A DNA stretch of 64,000 nt from Splendidivirga corallicola (lineage in GTDB: Bacteria > Bacteroidota > Bacteroidia > Cytophagales > Cyclobacteriaceae). The notes below the pieces were generated by a model, which did no database searches, was not told where the DNA came from, and saw only the letters and a list, made by a program, of their open reading frames with translations. Shown piece after piece: positions 25,467-34,248 of the stretch (positions are counted from its first letter, which is position 1; the number at the start of each line of letters is the position of its first letter). The stretch spans positions 124,001 through 188,000 of the forward strand of contig JAUJEA010000010.1 in assembly GCA_030442035.1 (NCBI GenBank), read 5' to 3'. The translations under genes and the position numbers were made by a program.

Positions 25467-26471
25467 TCACCTAGGGTATGAAAAGTTGATATCTATGATT
25501 ATCAGATGTTTTGAAACAGGATCGCGAGAACGATTGGGAAGAAGTCTTGGGATCTTACCAATTAACCCAATTAACCGTAGTGCCTCCTGATCATGCCAGG
25601 GGTCAGATGATTTTGATATTAAAGGATAACTCACACTACCAACTGCATCAACTATACAAGATATCTTAACTTGGTAGTTAATCGAGTCCTTAGGAGGTTT
25701 TTGGGGTGATTTCCTAAATTTATCTATGAATCTCTGAAATGAAGCTTCGCCTCCGGGAAAACGCTCCTGTAAAGTATGTTCCTGAAGAATAATTCCCCGA
25801 TCAGCAAAACGAGTGATAATACGTTGCTCATCAAGTTTAATCACATCATGAGCCAGGATAGCAAAGTCTATTTCCGATCCCTCCGGGTGATTCGTTAATA
25901 TACATCGGTGAGCTTTGTACTGAAAGGTATAATTACCCGGGCTGTAAACATTCATCATTTCCGGAGGATTATGAACAAGCTTCCATCGTTTCTTTTGAAA
26001 AGGGAACTTTCTTTTTTGTTTAACAGCGACGTACTCGCCTATGGTGGACATACTTCTTAAAAAGGGTATAAAAGGGATCTTTATTGAGTAACCCTGTTTA
26101 ATATTTCTAATAAACAGTGGCAGATGCTCTTCACCCCATTGCCAACCAGCGCCTTCTATTTTTATATAACATTCTTCATTGCTTGGGATTTTCGCCCGGA
26201 AATATCCCAAAGAATCTGTAGTTGTTTGTGAGAATATGGAATCCGGAAAATTGGTAAGAAACACATCAACTTTTGAGTCAGCGTACCAAAATGCATATTT
26301 GTTTTGTAAACAGGTATCCAAATCAATTATCTTTTCTGTAGATATTAAGCTATGGTTCATAGATGGCTTGAATGCTACTAATCTACCGTGAATTTCTTGA
26401 GCAGAAATTTGCAACGATATCGTAACACACATTAATAATCCCACCAAATTTGTTCCGTAAGAGCGTATCAC
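25467..26471 (-). CDS. Secreted protein, unknown, with TonB-C-like tail
   Basis: 334 residues with a signal peptide (MIRSYGTNLVGLLMCVTISL, ending ISAQE). Residues about 30-140 hold a beta-strand domain like the carboxypeptidase-regulatory type (FSQTTTDSLGYFRAKIPSNE). The C-terminal 80 residues read YQVKISCIVDAVGSVSYPLI and WHDQEALRLIGLIGKIPRL, which follows the pattern of TonB C-terminal domains found in many Bacteroidota proteins (DGSVTDV, then a helix with PxWxP-like residues), though the proline pattern is weak. Function unknown. It is the upstream gene of the lipoprotein 24536-25189, with 278 bases between them. Confidence 0.45.
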   Translation of the reverse strand: MIRSYGTNLVGLLMCVTISLQISAQEIHGRLVAFKPSMNHSLISTEKIIDLDTCLQNKYAFWYADSKVDVFLTNFPDSIFSQTTTDSLGYFRAKIPSNEECYIKIEGAGWQWGEEHLPLFIRNIKQGYSIKIPFIPFLRSMSTIGEYVAVKQKRKFPFQKKRWKLVHNPPEMMNVYSPGNYTFQYKAHRCILTNHPEGSEIDFAILAHDVIKLDEQRIITRFADRGIILQEHTLQERFPGGEASFQRFIDKFRKSPQKPPKDSINYQVKISCIVDAVGSVSYPLISKSSDPWHDQEALRLIGLIGKIPRLLPNRSRDPVSKHLIIIDINFSYPR

Positions 26472-26605
26472 CTTTTAATTATAGTAAGAATTTTTCCAAT
26501 ATATGATAGGTAACGTTTAGCTAAACTCCGTAGGCTAGTCATCTGTTAATATTAATAAAGGATCTGATTCTGATACCCTTTGCAACTAACTCATTAGTCG
26601 TGGAG

Positions 26606-26850
26606 GTTCTCGCCGATCTTAAGGTTTCTTAAAAATAAGCCTCCTATTTGAAATAAAAAACAATTGCTCCTGATTACACCACACAATCCTCAATCAATTG
26701 CTTCGATCCTATAAACCCAAAGTACAACTCCCGGACAGATGGTTTCATATATTTTTGAGATCTATGCACCGATCCCGAGACAAAGTCTCTGCCCATTCAT
26801 AAATCGTTCAAAGGTCACCCGCTAATGCGGAAGACCTGGAACAACAGGGA
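26606..26850. repeat. Long intergenic island repeat, copy B
   Basis: From GTTCTCGCCGATCTTAAGG to GGAAGACCTGGAACAACAGG. Nearly identical, base for base, to copies C and D over this stretch. It contains two palindromes, GAGAC-AAA-GTCTC and CCGC-TAAT-GCGG. It ends about 45 bases before the stop of the GH172 gene at 26894, so it sits 3' of that minus-strand gene. Confidence 0.9.
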
Positions 26851-26893
26851 ACCTATCGAAGAGAGGTTAACGAAGTCCAATACATAATTCAGG

Positions 26894-29146
26894 TTAAAAT
26901 TCGGGAAGCACATAGCTATATACTTTATAGTCCAATTCGCTCCATGCGCTTTCTTTAGGAAAGGGCATATCCAAAAACAGACCCTGGTCGTTCGCAACAA
27001 ATTCTACTTTAATTTTTAATTTGCTTTTCCCGCTGGTCAAGGTCGCCGGAATCATAAATTCATCGTCCCTAAGTCTTCGGTTGGAGGTCTGCACTACTTT
27101 CTGTCGCTTGCCCAATTCACCTTTTGGAGCTGAATAAATACAGGTATTTGAACCGGCAAGATACCAAATACCGGCTTTTTTCCATTCGTGTTGTCCATTG
27201 CTTTCATCCAACACAAAAACATTGGCGGTCTGGTTGGGGAAGCTGTAATCCAATGTTCTTCGCAGCAAAACACCCACATTGTCTTTGGAAACATCCACGA
27301 TGAAGGTGGAAACGCCCCGTGTGTACCGACCATCTTTCTCCTGGGCTGGAAATATTTCTTTTCCTTTCAGTTCGTCATAGTTCTCAGGTAGCTTGTGCCC
27401 CGAACCCCATTCTTTGGCTACTTTGGTCGGTAGCTTGTCTACACCCCATTCGTACCTGGATACGATGGTTTGAACTGCTGATGCGTCAGGAGATTCATAA
27501 GCATGCAAACGTTCATTCTCCGGGTTTCCAACATCTATGCTATCAGTCAGCACCAAAGACGGTTTCGGCAAGCCGTACCAGTAGGCTACTGCTTCATAGT
27601 GTTCCGTGGACAGGTTTTCTCCTCCATGTTCAAACCGGATAACGGCTCTCTTGCCAAAGGGCATCATGTCTGCCAATAAGAACCGGTAGGCTGACTCTAT
27701 CAAATCTTTTTCGTGCTTTGCATTTTCTTTTTTGGTGGTACCGCAGGGGTGTCCGGCAAAAGGAAGCGTCATGTTTTTACCTCCCCAGTAATCGCCACCG
27801 CCACCCCATTCTTCAGTGCCTGTACCATAGGCCTGGGGTGTTTGGCTATCGTCAAAGAAAAACCTTGGATCTCCTTCCAGTGTGGGCAGAAACCCGTTGT
27901 GGGAAAATACGAAGGATGTACCTACGAAGCTGCCAGACCAGTCTTGTTGTCCTTCTATGCCTTTGGTATCCAGGTACACCATGTCTTTACCTAATTCGGG
28001 GTTTGGAATATCGGTATAGGTGGCGTGAAAGTAACTGCTTAATTGTTTATCGATTTTGAGTGGTTCGTATCTTATTTCATAAGCTACCTTGGTCTTGCCC
28101 GGGCGGATTCCTGTAAGTTCAAATTTGGCGGATTTAAAAAATGGCATAGGGTAGTAGCAGGATGCTTCGAGTTCTCCTTTTTCATAGTCGTACCGAATAT
28201 TGACAGGAAAGCCTTTCACCAGGTATTCTTTTTCTTCCCGGTTGTAAAATGTACCTGCTCCAAAAAACATACTCAATGGGGCGTTGATGGACGGGTGTTT
28301 GTTTTTATCCCACGTTACTTTTAGGAACACTCTATCCAAATCAAGGGATTGCTCAATGGGGATTTTCATTTTAAAGGCCCGGACCACGGAAGATGGTTTG
28401 TTGATTTTTGCCAATGTGACCGTTTCTTTATCTAAAACGACCTCTCCTGTTTTGGTGGCAATGCCTTTCGGGGCAATATCGGTTCCTGCCTTATGTATTA
28501 AGTCAAGTACATCTTTATCTGGCTCTTGTTTGATATTCCATGACTTTAAGGGCTGTGACAGTTGGTTTTCATTGGCAAACAAGTTGTAGATGTAGTAACC
28601 TGTGCCATAGAAGGTGCGGGAGTAGGCAATCCGGAAGGATTCATTGAACGGCATGGGTGTCCAAATCAGGTTTGCCCCGTTGGTAGTGCCCCAGGTCCAA
28701 TTCAATGGTTCCGGGAAAGGTTTTGAAGGAATGAAGGTGGATTTCCTGATTGTCCTCTTGGCGTTTACAGGATCGTCGGTCCCTGATTCTTTCACCACAT
28801 AGTCGTTTCCATCCACGATAAAATGCCAGGGGCTGCCGTGCCAGTGGTTCGCCCTGAAAAAATACAGCATCCCCTTTCCTTTTACATCCAGGGACACGTT
28901 ATGGTCCTCTTCCCGGGCGAATAAATAATGGCTTGCATCTGCCCATTCGTTACCTCCTGACCTGTCATAGGTACTTCTCATGTAGGCACGCACACCAATG
29001 CGCTGTAAGGGCCATTGGTCCCACATACGGTAAGCATCAAGTCCTACGGGTATGGTAGGTAATTTTGAATTCTTTTCTTCTGATTGTGCCATCAAAATGG
29101 TTAGTGAAAGGGACGTAACCAAGACTATTATAAACGTTTTTTTCAT
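26894..29146 (-). CDS. GH172 (DUF2961) family protein, long form
   Basis: 750 residues, signal peptide to about residue 21 (SLTILMAQSE). It carries the DUF2961/GH172 core: GKGMLYFFRANHWHGSPWHF near residue 90, NPELGKDMVYLDTKGIEG near 390, and YGTGTEEWGGGGDYWGGK with Glu445 in the conserved GTGTE motif. Members of GH172 are known as difructose-dianhydride-forming or alpha-D-fructofuranosidases and as exo-D-arabinofuranosidases. The second conserved Glu, in the WxGEGD region of the other two members here, may match EGDPRFFFDDSQ. The C-terminal 150 residues are a second beta-sandwich. It lies inside the repeat-bounded array rather than with the other two GH172 genes (56031-58121, 58382-59524). 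Confidence 0.85.
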   Translation of the reverse strand: MKKTFIIVLVTSLSLTILMAQSEEKNSKLPTIPVGLDAYRMWDQWPLQRIGVRAYMRSTYDRSGGNEWADASHYLFAREEDHNVSLDVKGKGMLYFFRANHWHGSPWHFIVDGNDYVVKESGTDDPVNAKRTIRKSTFIPSKPFPEPLNWTWGTTNGANLIWTPMPFNESFRIAYSRTFYGTGYYIYNLFANENQLSQPLKSWNIKQEPDKDVLDLIHKAGTDIAPKGIATKTGEVVLDKETVTLAKINKPSSVVRAFKMKIPIEQSLDLDRVFLKVTWDKNKHPSINAPLSMFFGAGTFYNREEKEYLVKGFPVNIRYDYEKGELEASCYYPMPFFKSAKFELTGIRPGKTKVAYEIRYEPLKIDKQLSSYFHATYTDIPNPELGKDMVYLDTKGIEGQQDWSGSFVGTSFVFSHNGFLPTLEGDPRFFFDDSQTPQAYGTGTEEWGGGGDYWGGKNMTLPFAGHPCGTTKKENAKHEKDLIESAYRFLLADMMPFGKRAVIRFEHGGENLSTEHYEAVAYWYGLPKPSLVLTDSIDVGNPENERLHAYESPDASAVQTIVSRYEWGVDKLPTKVAKEWGSGHKLPENYDELKGKEIFPAQEKDGRYTRGVSTFIVDVSKDNVGVLLRRTLDYSFPNQTANVFVLDESNGQHEWKKAGIWYLAGSNTCIYSAPKGELGKRQKVVQTSNRRLRDDEFMIPATLTSGKSKLKIKVEFVANDQGLFLDMPFPKESAWSELDYKVYSYVLPEF

Positions 29147-29407
29147 CCTTTAATCTATTGCATAGTTATCATTAACTTATTGTAATCGAGCTATGTCGTG
29201 TGTCCGTATTTCATCGCCCTGAATGGTTTGCAGTTTAGAAAACTGCACAGTATCACTCGTACTACTTTGTCACATTTTATTTTTTGGACACCTCGTTTCT
29301 TATTGCCATTAAGTCCTTCATCACCTTAAAAAGTGTTCCTGTTCCGTTACCCTTCTCCCTAAATTTAACATGAAGCCGGGAATATATTTTAAAAAATTGT
29401 GAATAGA

Positions 29408-29480
29408 TTTCTCTGCTTTACGAAACAACGGGCGAACGCCCTGGTATATCATGGATCGTAGGACCGCTACGCTTAACCTA
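29408..29480. repeat. REP-like repeat, copy 3
   Basis: About 73 bases nearly identical to 21532-21604, in the same orientation, with the GGGCG/CGCCC-type and CGTAG/CTACG hairpins. It lies 260 bases upstream of the GH172 gene start. Evidence that the REP transposase family has been active in this region. Confidence 0.85.
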
Positions 29481-29483
29481 AGA

Positions 29484-30123
29484 CAAGAGGGGGGCCGATT
29501 CTTTACAAACTTCAACTATACAAATTCTCTGCACTGTCCTTTTTTATAAGCAGATGATTGATATAGTAAAATATCTTCCTGATAGACACATTGTCCAATT
29601 TTTTTGGGTCATGCAGAAACTATGTTTGTCCACCACATATTTTAACCTTTATAGTCTAATCGGGAAAAATTGTCCTTATCGATGTTTTCCAATTCCAAGA
29701 ACATTATCTGCTCAATCTCAAACGGACTTTTGATTCATCTGATTCTAATGATCAAAACCAAATTCAATATACAGCGAATTGATGCGATTGATCTATCCAT
29801 TGCTTTGTATACCGGGATCTTTGCTTATGACTCCGATGGTGTTGTTTCCCCTTACGAAGCCTTTGTTTGGTGTTCCGGGGTTATTTTTCGCACTTGCGAG
29901 GCCTTTGCTTAGGGTTTCGAGGTTATTGCTTGCCACGACGGGTGTTTGTTTGTGTCAAAGCAGTTATTTTTAGATACAACGGAGCTTTTGCCTGCTATGT
30001 CGACCTTATTGCCGGTATCACACAAGAACTTACTTGCATGGCTGTATCCTTTCGAGGCCTGGTCCAGTTTTCTACTTGTCCCTCTTTTCAGCATCCTGTT
30101 GGTGTTGATAGAGAATCTCTCAC
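29484..30123. other. Gene-free stretch with short imperfect tandem repeats
   Basis: No convincing gene. Between about 29810 and 30060 the plus strand shows short units of about 33-36 bases with related wording (ACGAAGCCTTTGTTTGGTG, GCGAGGCCTTTGCTTAGGG, TTGCCACGACGGGTGTTTG). All frames have low-complexity peptides and stops. It may be a decayed repeat protein. Function unknown. Confidence 0.35.
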
Positions 30124-30319
30124 TCAAAACAAAAAATCAAATCCTCTCAATTACACCACACAATTCTCAATCAATTGCTTCGATCCTATAAGCCCAAAGT
30201 ACAACTTCCAGACAAATGGTTTCATATATTTTTGAGATCTGTGCACCGATCCCGAGACAGAGTCTCTGCCCATTCATAAATCGTTCAAAAGTCACCCGCT
30301 AATGCGGAAGACCTTGAGC
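30124..30319. repeat. Long intergenic island repeat, copy C
   Basis: Shares the right half of copies B and D, from the CAATTACACCACACAATTCTC region to GCTAATGCGGAAGACCTTG. The palindromes GAGAC-AGA-GTCTC and CCGC-TAAT-GCGG are kept. It ends 8 bases before the stop of the helical protein gene at 30327. Confidence 0.9.
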
Positions 30320-30326
30320 AAATGGG

Positions 30327-31628
30327 CTATTTCTTTTTTATTCTGCTTTCTAAAGCTTGACTTATGGCCTGTGCCCTTTGTACTTTATTTTCAATTATTG
30401 CATTGTACAATTGCTGATTATCCCTTGGAAAATCTTGAAAATCATTTAACCTATTTGACAATAAAAGATTTTTAAAACGCTCTATTCTTCTTGCTCCATA
30501 AATTTTTGACAGTACTATATTGTCATCTTGGATAACTTTTTCGAAGTAATAATACCAACGTTCCCTTGAAATATTAGATAATTTTTCTTCAGCAATTTGA
30601 GCAGCTCTATGAGACACACCATAGCTATTACCTAGGTATACCGCTAAATACGCTTGAATACAATCAATCAATGCTGGAGAAGGAATTGTACTGCCTAAGC
30701 TAGCAAGTTTCCTAACCACAGAAGGTTCATTGTAAAAGTTGTTGAATTCAAAGTGAGTTTCAATAACGGCTGCAGCTGCCTTTTTAAATGTAACAGATCT
30801 TAGGTTTTCAGGCACAAAGTCAAACCCACCAACTTTTAGGAGCGCGTTTTTCAAACCAACGGATGCAATCGTACTACCCGCTGCCGTAACATCTCTGTAC
30901 GCAGTTCCAATGTTCCATTTATCAATCTCACCCAAATGACTCCAAATACTTTCTATCAATAAATTCAGGTTAGCTAAAGAGTGTTCTAGTTTGGCTCCCT
31001 TATCATTTTTTATTGATGATAATAAAATAGACATGACAGTCCTTAAGTAGAAAAGAGGTGAGTTAATTAGCTGTTCAACCTGAGGATCTTTAATTGACAA
31101 CGTTTCATTTAGTAATCTTTCTCTAAATTGAGAGAATTCTATTGCAATCGAAATGTCGGCTTCTCCCAAAATATATTGAACACTTGATTTAATTATTTGA
31201 ACCGCTGATACATTGTCTATATCTTCACTAGCTTCTTTTGAAAAAAAATGAGTTATCAGTTCGTTAGCTTGTCTTAGTTTTAATGCCGCTGTTGTTCCAA
31301 TCACTCCTAGCTGTTCAGCTAATTGAATCGTAGTGTAATCTGTTAATGCAGTATCAATGGTTGAGAACTCATCAATGTCTGTTCGACCTAACATCTCACC
31401 TATAAATTTCATACCTAGAGTGGCTATTGTTTCCTTCAATTTGACTATAGCTTTTTTCCAAGCATATTCAGCCGCCATGTCATAGGCTTCTATTTCAAAA
31501 GCCGCAACAATTTGATTTTTTTGCTTTTCAGTCAAATAACTAGCGTAGGACACAATTTGATTTGTGTCATTCACATTTGATGGTATACTAACTCCATCTG
31601 GTCCTTGCCAAAGTTGTACTTCGCTCAT
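30327..31628 (-). CDS. Helical protein of unknown function, partner of the DisA_N-like protein
   Basis: 433 residues from ATG 31628 (MSEVQLWQGPDG). This ATG overlaps the stop of the upstream gene in an ATGA, so translation is coupled. The body is almost all helix with no signal peptide or membrane segment: WKKAIVKLKETIATLGMKFI, IGTTAALKLRQANELITHFF, LIESIWSHLGEIDKWNIGTA, RWYYYFEKVIQDDNIVLSKI. The C-terminus is basic and coiled (ALESRIKKK). I recognise no family. The first 25 residues are unusual in being polar, with a WQGPDG start. It is the last gene of the TIR / DisA_N-like / helical set and ends at repeat copy C. It could be a scaffold, sensor or effector. Confidence 0.7.
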   Translation of the reverse strand: MSEVQLWQGPDGVSIPSNVNDTNQIVSYASYLTEKQKNQIVAAFEIEAYDMAAEYAWKKAIVKLKETIATLGMKFIGEMLGRTDIDEFSTIDTALTDYTTIQLAEQLGVIGTTAALKLRQANELITHFFSKEASEDIDNVSAVQIIKSSVQYILGEADISIAIEFSQFRERLLNETLSIKDPQVEQLINSPLFYLRTVMSILLSSIKNDKGAKLEHSLANLNLLIESIWSHLGEIDKWNIGTAYRDVTAAGSTIASVGLKNALLKVGGFDFVPENLRSVTFKKAAAAVIETHFEFNNFYNEPSVVRKLASLGSTIPSPALIDCIQAYLAVYLGNSYGVSHRAAQIAEEKLSNISRERWYYYFEKVIQDDNIVLSKIYGARRIERFKNLLLSNRLNDFQDFPRDNQQLYNAIIENKVQRAQAISQALESRIKKK

Positions 31629-32677
31629 CCTTTTATCCAAATTTTTGAATTTCCGTCTTGCGATTTGTAAAAGCAAGCAGAAAATAGGTTTGAATTAATC
31701 ATTGATTGATATGCTCGTGATCTTGCACCACCAACCGGTTGTTCACCATCCTCCTTTGTAATTGACTCAATAAACATATGATAGCCAAGAATTTTTGCTG
31801 TATCCGTAATCAAGGTTATTCCATCATGATTTAACATTGAAATCATAACTTTACTGAACGCCATAAGTGAAACTGATGATTCATTGGTTCTTTCTTTCTC
31901 TGTATAAACAACATAGTCAGCTATATCAATAGGTGATTTAAGATATATACCATCAGAAAGTGTTGATCGTAATTTCTCTATTGATTCTTTATTGTCTTTT
32001 ACCACTCCAATCAAATTACCATGCCCTTGCTTGATTGCATCTGCAATGGTTTTATCAATAAATGTTGTAATCGGATTAGCAAATTCTTCATTACAACCTA
32101 TTGTGATTTGTTGTGAAATCTTAACTATATCTTTGTTCCCTTGTGATTGGATTTTATCTAATGTTAAAGAGACTATTAATTTTTTCTTTAATCCTGTAAG
32201 TTCAACTGATTTGCTTCCTATGTTTCTCAAATAGGCGATATTGATATTTTCAATTTCAACCTTAAGTTCACCTACTGTTTGTTCGTAAATTGAAGGACTT
32301 GTTTCAGTCATTTCTGCATCAACCAGTCCATATTTCATATTTGCTCCATTTACTTCAATGTAAATAATCCAACTTCCTACTGCCAGAGGAGCACATAATT
32401 TGATGATTTTAGTAAATTCTGATACTGAAAGAGTTTCTTCAGCAATAAGAATCTCTCGATTCGATATCGTTTTGAAAAATTCTTGAGAGTTATTAGTGAT
32501 CAAAACTTCAGGAAATAGATGAGTACCCTCTTCGTAATAATCAGAAAGAAGGTTTATTAACTCTAAAATACCTTCCTTGAGTATTGTGCTATTCTGAAAA
32601 TTTTCATCCAATAAAAACTCGGCAATTGATGCCAGTGTGTTCTCACGCAAGGATGCTAATTTTGTTTCTTGGCTCAT
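31625..32677 (-). CDS. DisA_N-like (DAC-fold) protein, probable nucleotide sensor
   Basis: 350 residues, no signal peptide. Residues about 235-350 resemble the N-terminal domain of diadenylate cyclase DisA. A strand pair MLNHDGITLITDTAKILGYH (DGI at 285-287 where DAC enzymes have DGA) is followed by GGARSRAYQSM (316-326 where enzymes have GTRHRAA) and FSACFYKSQDGNSKIWI. GHGNLIGVV (218-226) is a further matching strand. DAC-type relatives that have lost strict DGA/RHR residues have been proposed as sensors in conflict systems. Here DGA became DGI and RHR became RSR, so catalysis is doubtful. The upstream neighbour is a TIR-domain gene, the downstream one is a helical protein overlapping by four bases. 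This is the most informative single gene for the putative system; the fold call is by motif only. Confidence 0.6.
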   Translation of the reverse strand: MSQETKLASLRENTLASIAEFLLDENFQNSTILKEGILELINLLSDYYEEGTHLFPEVLITNNSQEFFKTISNREILIAEETLSVSEFTKIIKLCAPLAVGSWIIYIEVNGANMKYGLVDAEMTETSPSIYEQTVGELKVEIENINIAYLRNIGSKSVELTGLKKKLIVSLTLDKIQSQGNKDIVKISQQITIGCNEEFANPITTFIDKTIADAIKQGHGNLIGVVKDNKESIEKLRSTLSDGIYLKSPIDIADYVVYTEKERTNESSVSLMAFSKVMISMLNHDGITLITDTAKILGYHMFIESITKEDGEQPVGGARSRAYQSMINSNLFSACFYKSQDGNSKIWIKG

Positions 32678-32708
32678 TATTATTTATTGTTTTCACTTTC
32701 GCCAATGC

Positions 32709-32771
32709 TGAGCTAAACACCCCTCCAACCGCTTGGGAGGGATGGTCGGTTTAGCTATTGTTGGCTGCCAT
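32709..32771. repeat. Hairpin element, inverted copy of the 33.7 kb boundary
   Basis: Minus-strand reading from the TIR stop: GGCAGCCAACAATAGCTAAAC, a palindromic CCCTCC/GGAGGG pair, and GTGTTTAGC. GCTAAAC and GTTTAGC are complementary. The start GGCAGCCAACAAT is repeated in inverted orientation at 33693-33706 upstream of the TIR gene, so the gene is bracketed by inverted repeats. The outer part resembles recombination sites of the attC kind in having AAC/GTT and a bulged stem, but does not fit the RYYYAAC/GTTRRRY consensus. Confidence 0.75.
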
Positions 32772-32775
32772 GTTA

Positions 32776-33678
32776 TTATACATGTTTAAAACACGAATTA
32801 GCTATTTCTCTTATTCTTGACCTTGACAATTGTCCTCTTTCATTTATTTTATCTTTTAGTTCTCTTTCATGTTTCATCGCACCAAATATTTCATAAAATT
32901 TCTTTCCATCCCACATTTCCTTTAGTTCGTTTTCATATAAATCTTGGTAGGTTCCAGAAATATTTAATCTGATTATTTCTCCGTTTTGGGGATCATAATT
33001 ATTAATTTTTTTATTCAAGATCAAAGATTTTCCGTTCAGTTCAATGCCATACGAAAAAGACCACTTCATACCCAATTCTACAATTTCTTGATTCCAAGGT
33101 AAGGCAAGAGTGGCTACGATATAATCAATTGTTCTATCTACTGACCAATCAAAATCACAATTCATCTTGAAAAATTTATCAAATCTATTTGAGTGAAGGT
33201 ATAAGTATTGCTTATCAGATGAATCTGAGTCTGGCCATGGGAATAATTTTTTTTCAGGAATTGATTTGGATACTTTATAATCTAAACTCAAAGCAGACAA
33301 AATGGTAGTCAAGCCTTTATCATAGTCTTCTCGAAAATCGGCTACACTTCTGTGAGCTAGCAAGGGAGGAATTTCAATTTCTTCAATGACAATTGGTAAA
33401 ACAAAAGTCCCTTTTGAATTAATTTGTTTCATGAGAGCTGCATTCAATTCTTCATTAACCCATTTGGATGAAACGGAATTTTTTGAAAGCACTATTATGA
33501 AATATTTTGAGTCTCTAATTCCTTTATTTATTTTGTCAGGAATACTCTCACCAAGTTTAATATCAAATTTATCATACCAAACGGGGATTTTCCTTTGTGT
33601 CAAATCCTTTACAATTTTATCAACAAAGGGTTTATCAATGCTAGAATGTGAAATAAAAACTTTTCCTAGATTGTTCAT
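32776..33678 (-). CDS. TIR-domain protein with ubiquitin-like-looking C-terminus
   Basis: 300 residues from ATG 33678 (MNNLGKVFISHSSID); a TTG further upstream is less likely. Residues 5-130 are a TIR domain: KVFISHSSIDKPFVDKIVKD, WYDKFDIKLGESIPDKINKG, YFIIVLSKNSVSSKWVNEEL. Glu77, four residues after Trp73, is the expected NAD-cleaving glutamate. Residues about 180-260 (TIDYIVATLALPWNQEIVEL, WSFSYGIELNGKSLILNKKI, PQNGEIIRLNISG) look like a beta-grasp ubiquitin-like fold; this is an inference from pattern. TIR proteins in bacteria usually act as NAD-depleting defence effectors. It is the first gene of a three-gene set on the minus strand, 98 bases before the DisA_N-like gene. Both ends touch inverted repeats (32709-32771 and 33693-33735). 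Confidence 0.85.
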   Translation of the reverse strand: MNNLGKVFISHSSIDKPFVDKIVKDLTQRKIPVWYDKFDIKLGESIPDKINKGIRDSKYFIIVLSKNSVSSKWVNEELNAALMKQINSKGTFVLPIVIEEIEIPPLLAHRSVADFREDYDKGLTTILSALSLDYKVSKSIPEKKLFPWPDSDSSDKQYLYLHSNRFDKFFKMNCDFDWSVDRTIDYIVATLALPWNQEIVELGMKWSFSYGIELNGKSLILNKKINNYDPQNGEIIRLNISGTYQDLYENELKEMWDGKKFYEIFGAMKHERELKDKINERGQLSRSRIREIANSCFKHV

Positions 33679-33692
33679 TTTACGATTTTTTA

Positions 33693-34240
33693 AGGCAGCC
33701 AACAATTGGCTACCCTCCCGGTGTTATTTAGCCGCACCATATTTTATCTACTAAAGCTAATAGCTTACTTAGTCAAAAAATATTCTTTATTGCATGTCTG
33801 TATACTTCATAAGGCATATTACTACTCATTTTGGCCAAGCAAATTTCCAAGTTTCCACTCATGTTAATCTTTTCAATCTTATAAAATACTGATTTACTTG
33901 CTCATTCCTAACTGTGCTTTTATGGGAAAAGGTTAAAAGAAATACTTAGCATTTCCCAAAAAAAATTAACCTAATGTTAAAATGACAAAATTATAGCCGT
34001 TCTCGCCGATCTTAAGGTTCCTTAAAAATAAACCTCCTGTTTGAAATAAAAAACAATTACTCCTAATTACACCACACAATTCTCAATCAATTGCTTCGAT
34101 CCTATAAGCCCAAAGTACAACTTCCGGGCAAATGGTTTCATATATTTTTGAGATCTGTGCACCGATCCCGGGACAGAGTCTCTGCCCATTCATAAATCGT
34201 TCAAAGGCCACCCGCTAATGCGGAAGACCTGGAACAACAG
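33693..34240. repeat. Long intergenic island repeat, copy D (fullest copy)
   Basis: Starts with GGCAGCCAACAATTGGCTA, passes through AAAGCTAATAGC, TTTCCAAGTTTCCACTCAT and AAAATGACAAAATTATAG, and joins at GTTCTCGCCGATCTTAAGG the block shared with copies B and C, ending GGAAGACCTGGAACAACAGG. It fills the whole gap between the TIR start and the stop of the DGQHR gene. Left part is shared with A and E, right part with B and C, so it links the subtypes. Confidence 0.9.
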
Positions 34241-34248
34241 GATACTTT

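Noticed and set aside
29670-30190. Overlapping plus-strand frames of 60-120 codons
   Set aside because: Low-complexity peptides from short repeats and the edge of island repeat C; no coding signal.
31625-32677. Active diadenylate cyclase
   Set aside because: DGA is DGI and RHR is RSR; catalytic residues are not all present, so I call it DisA_N-like sensor only.
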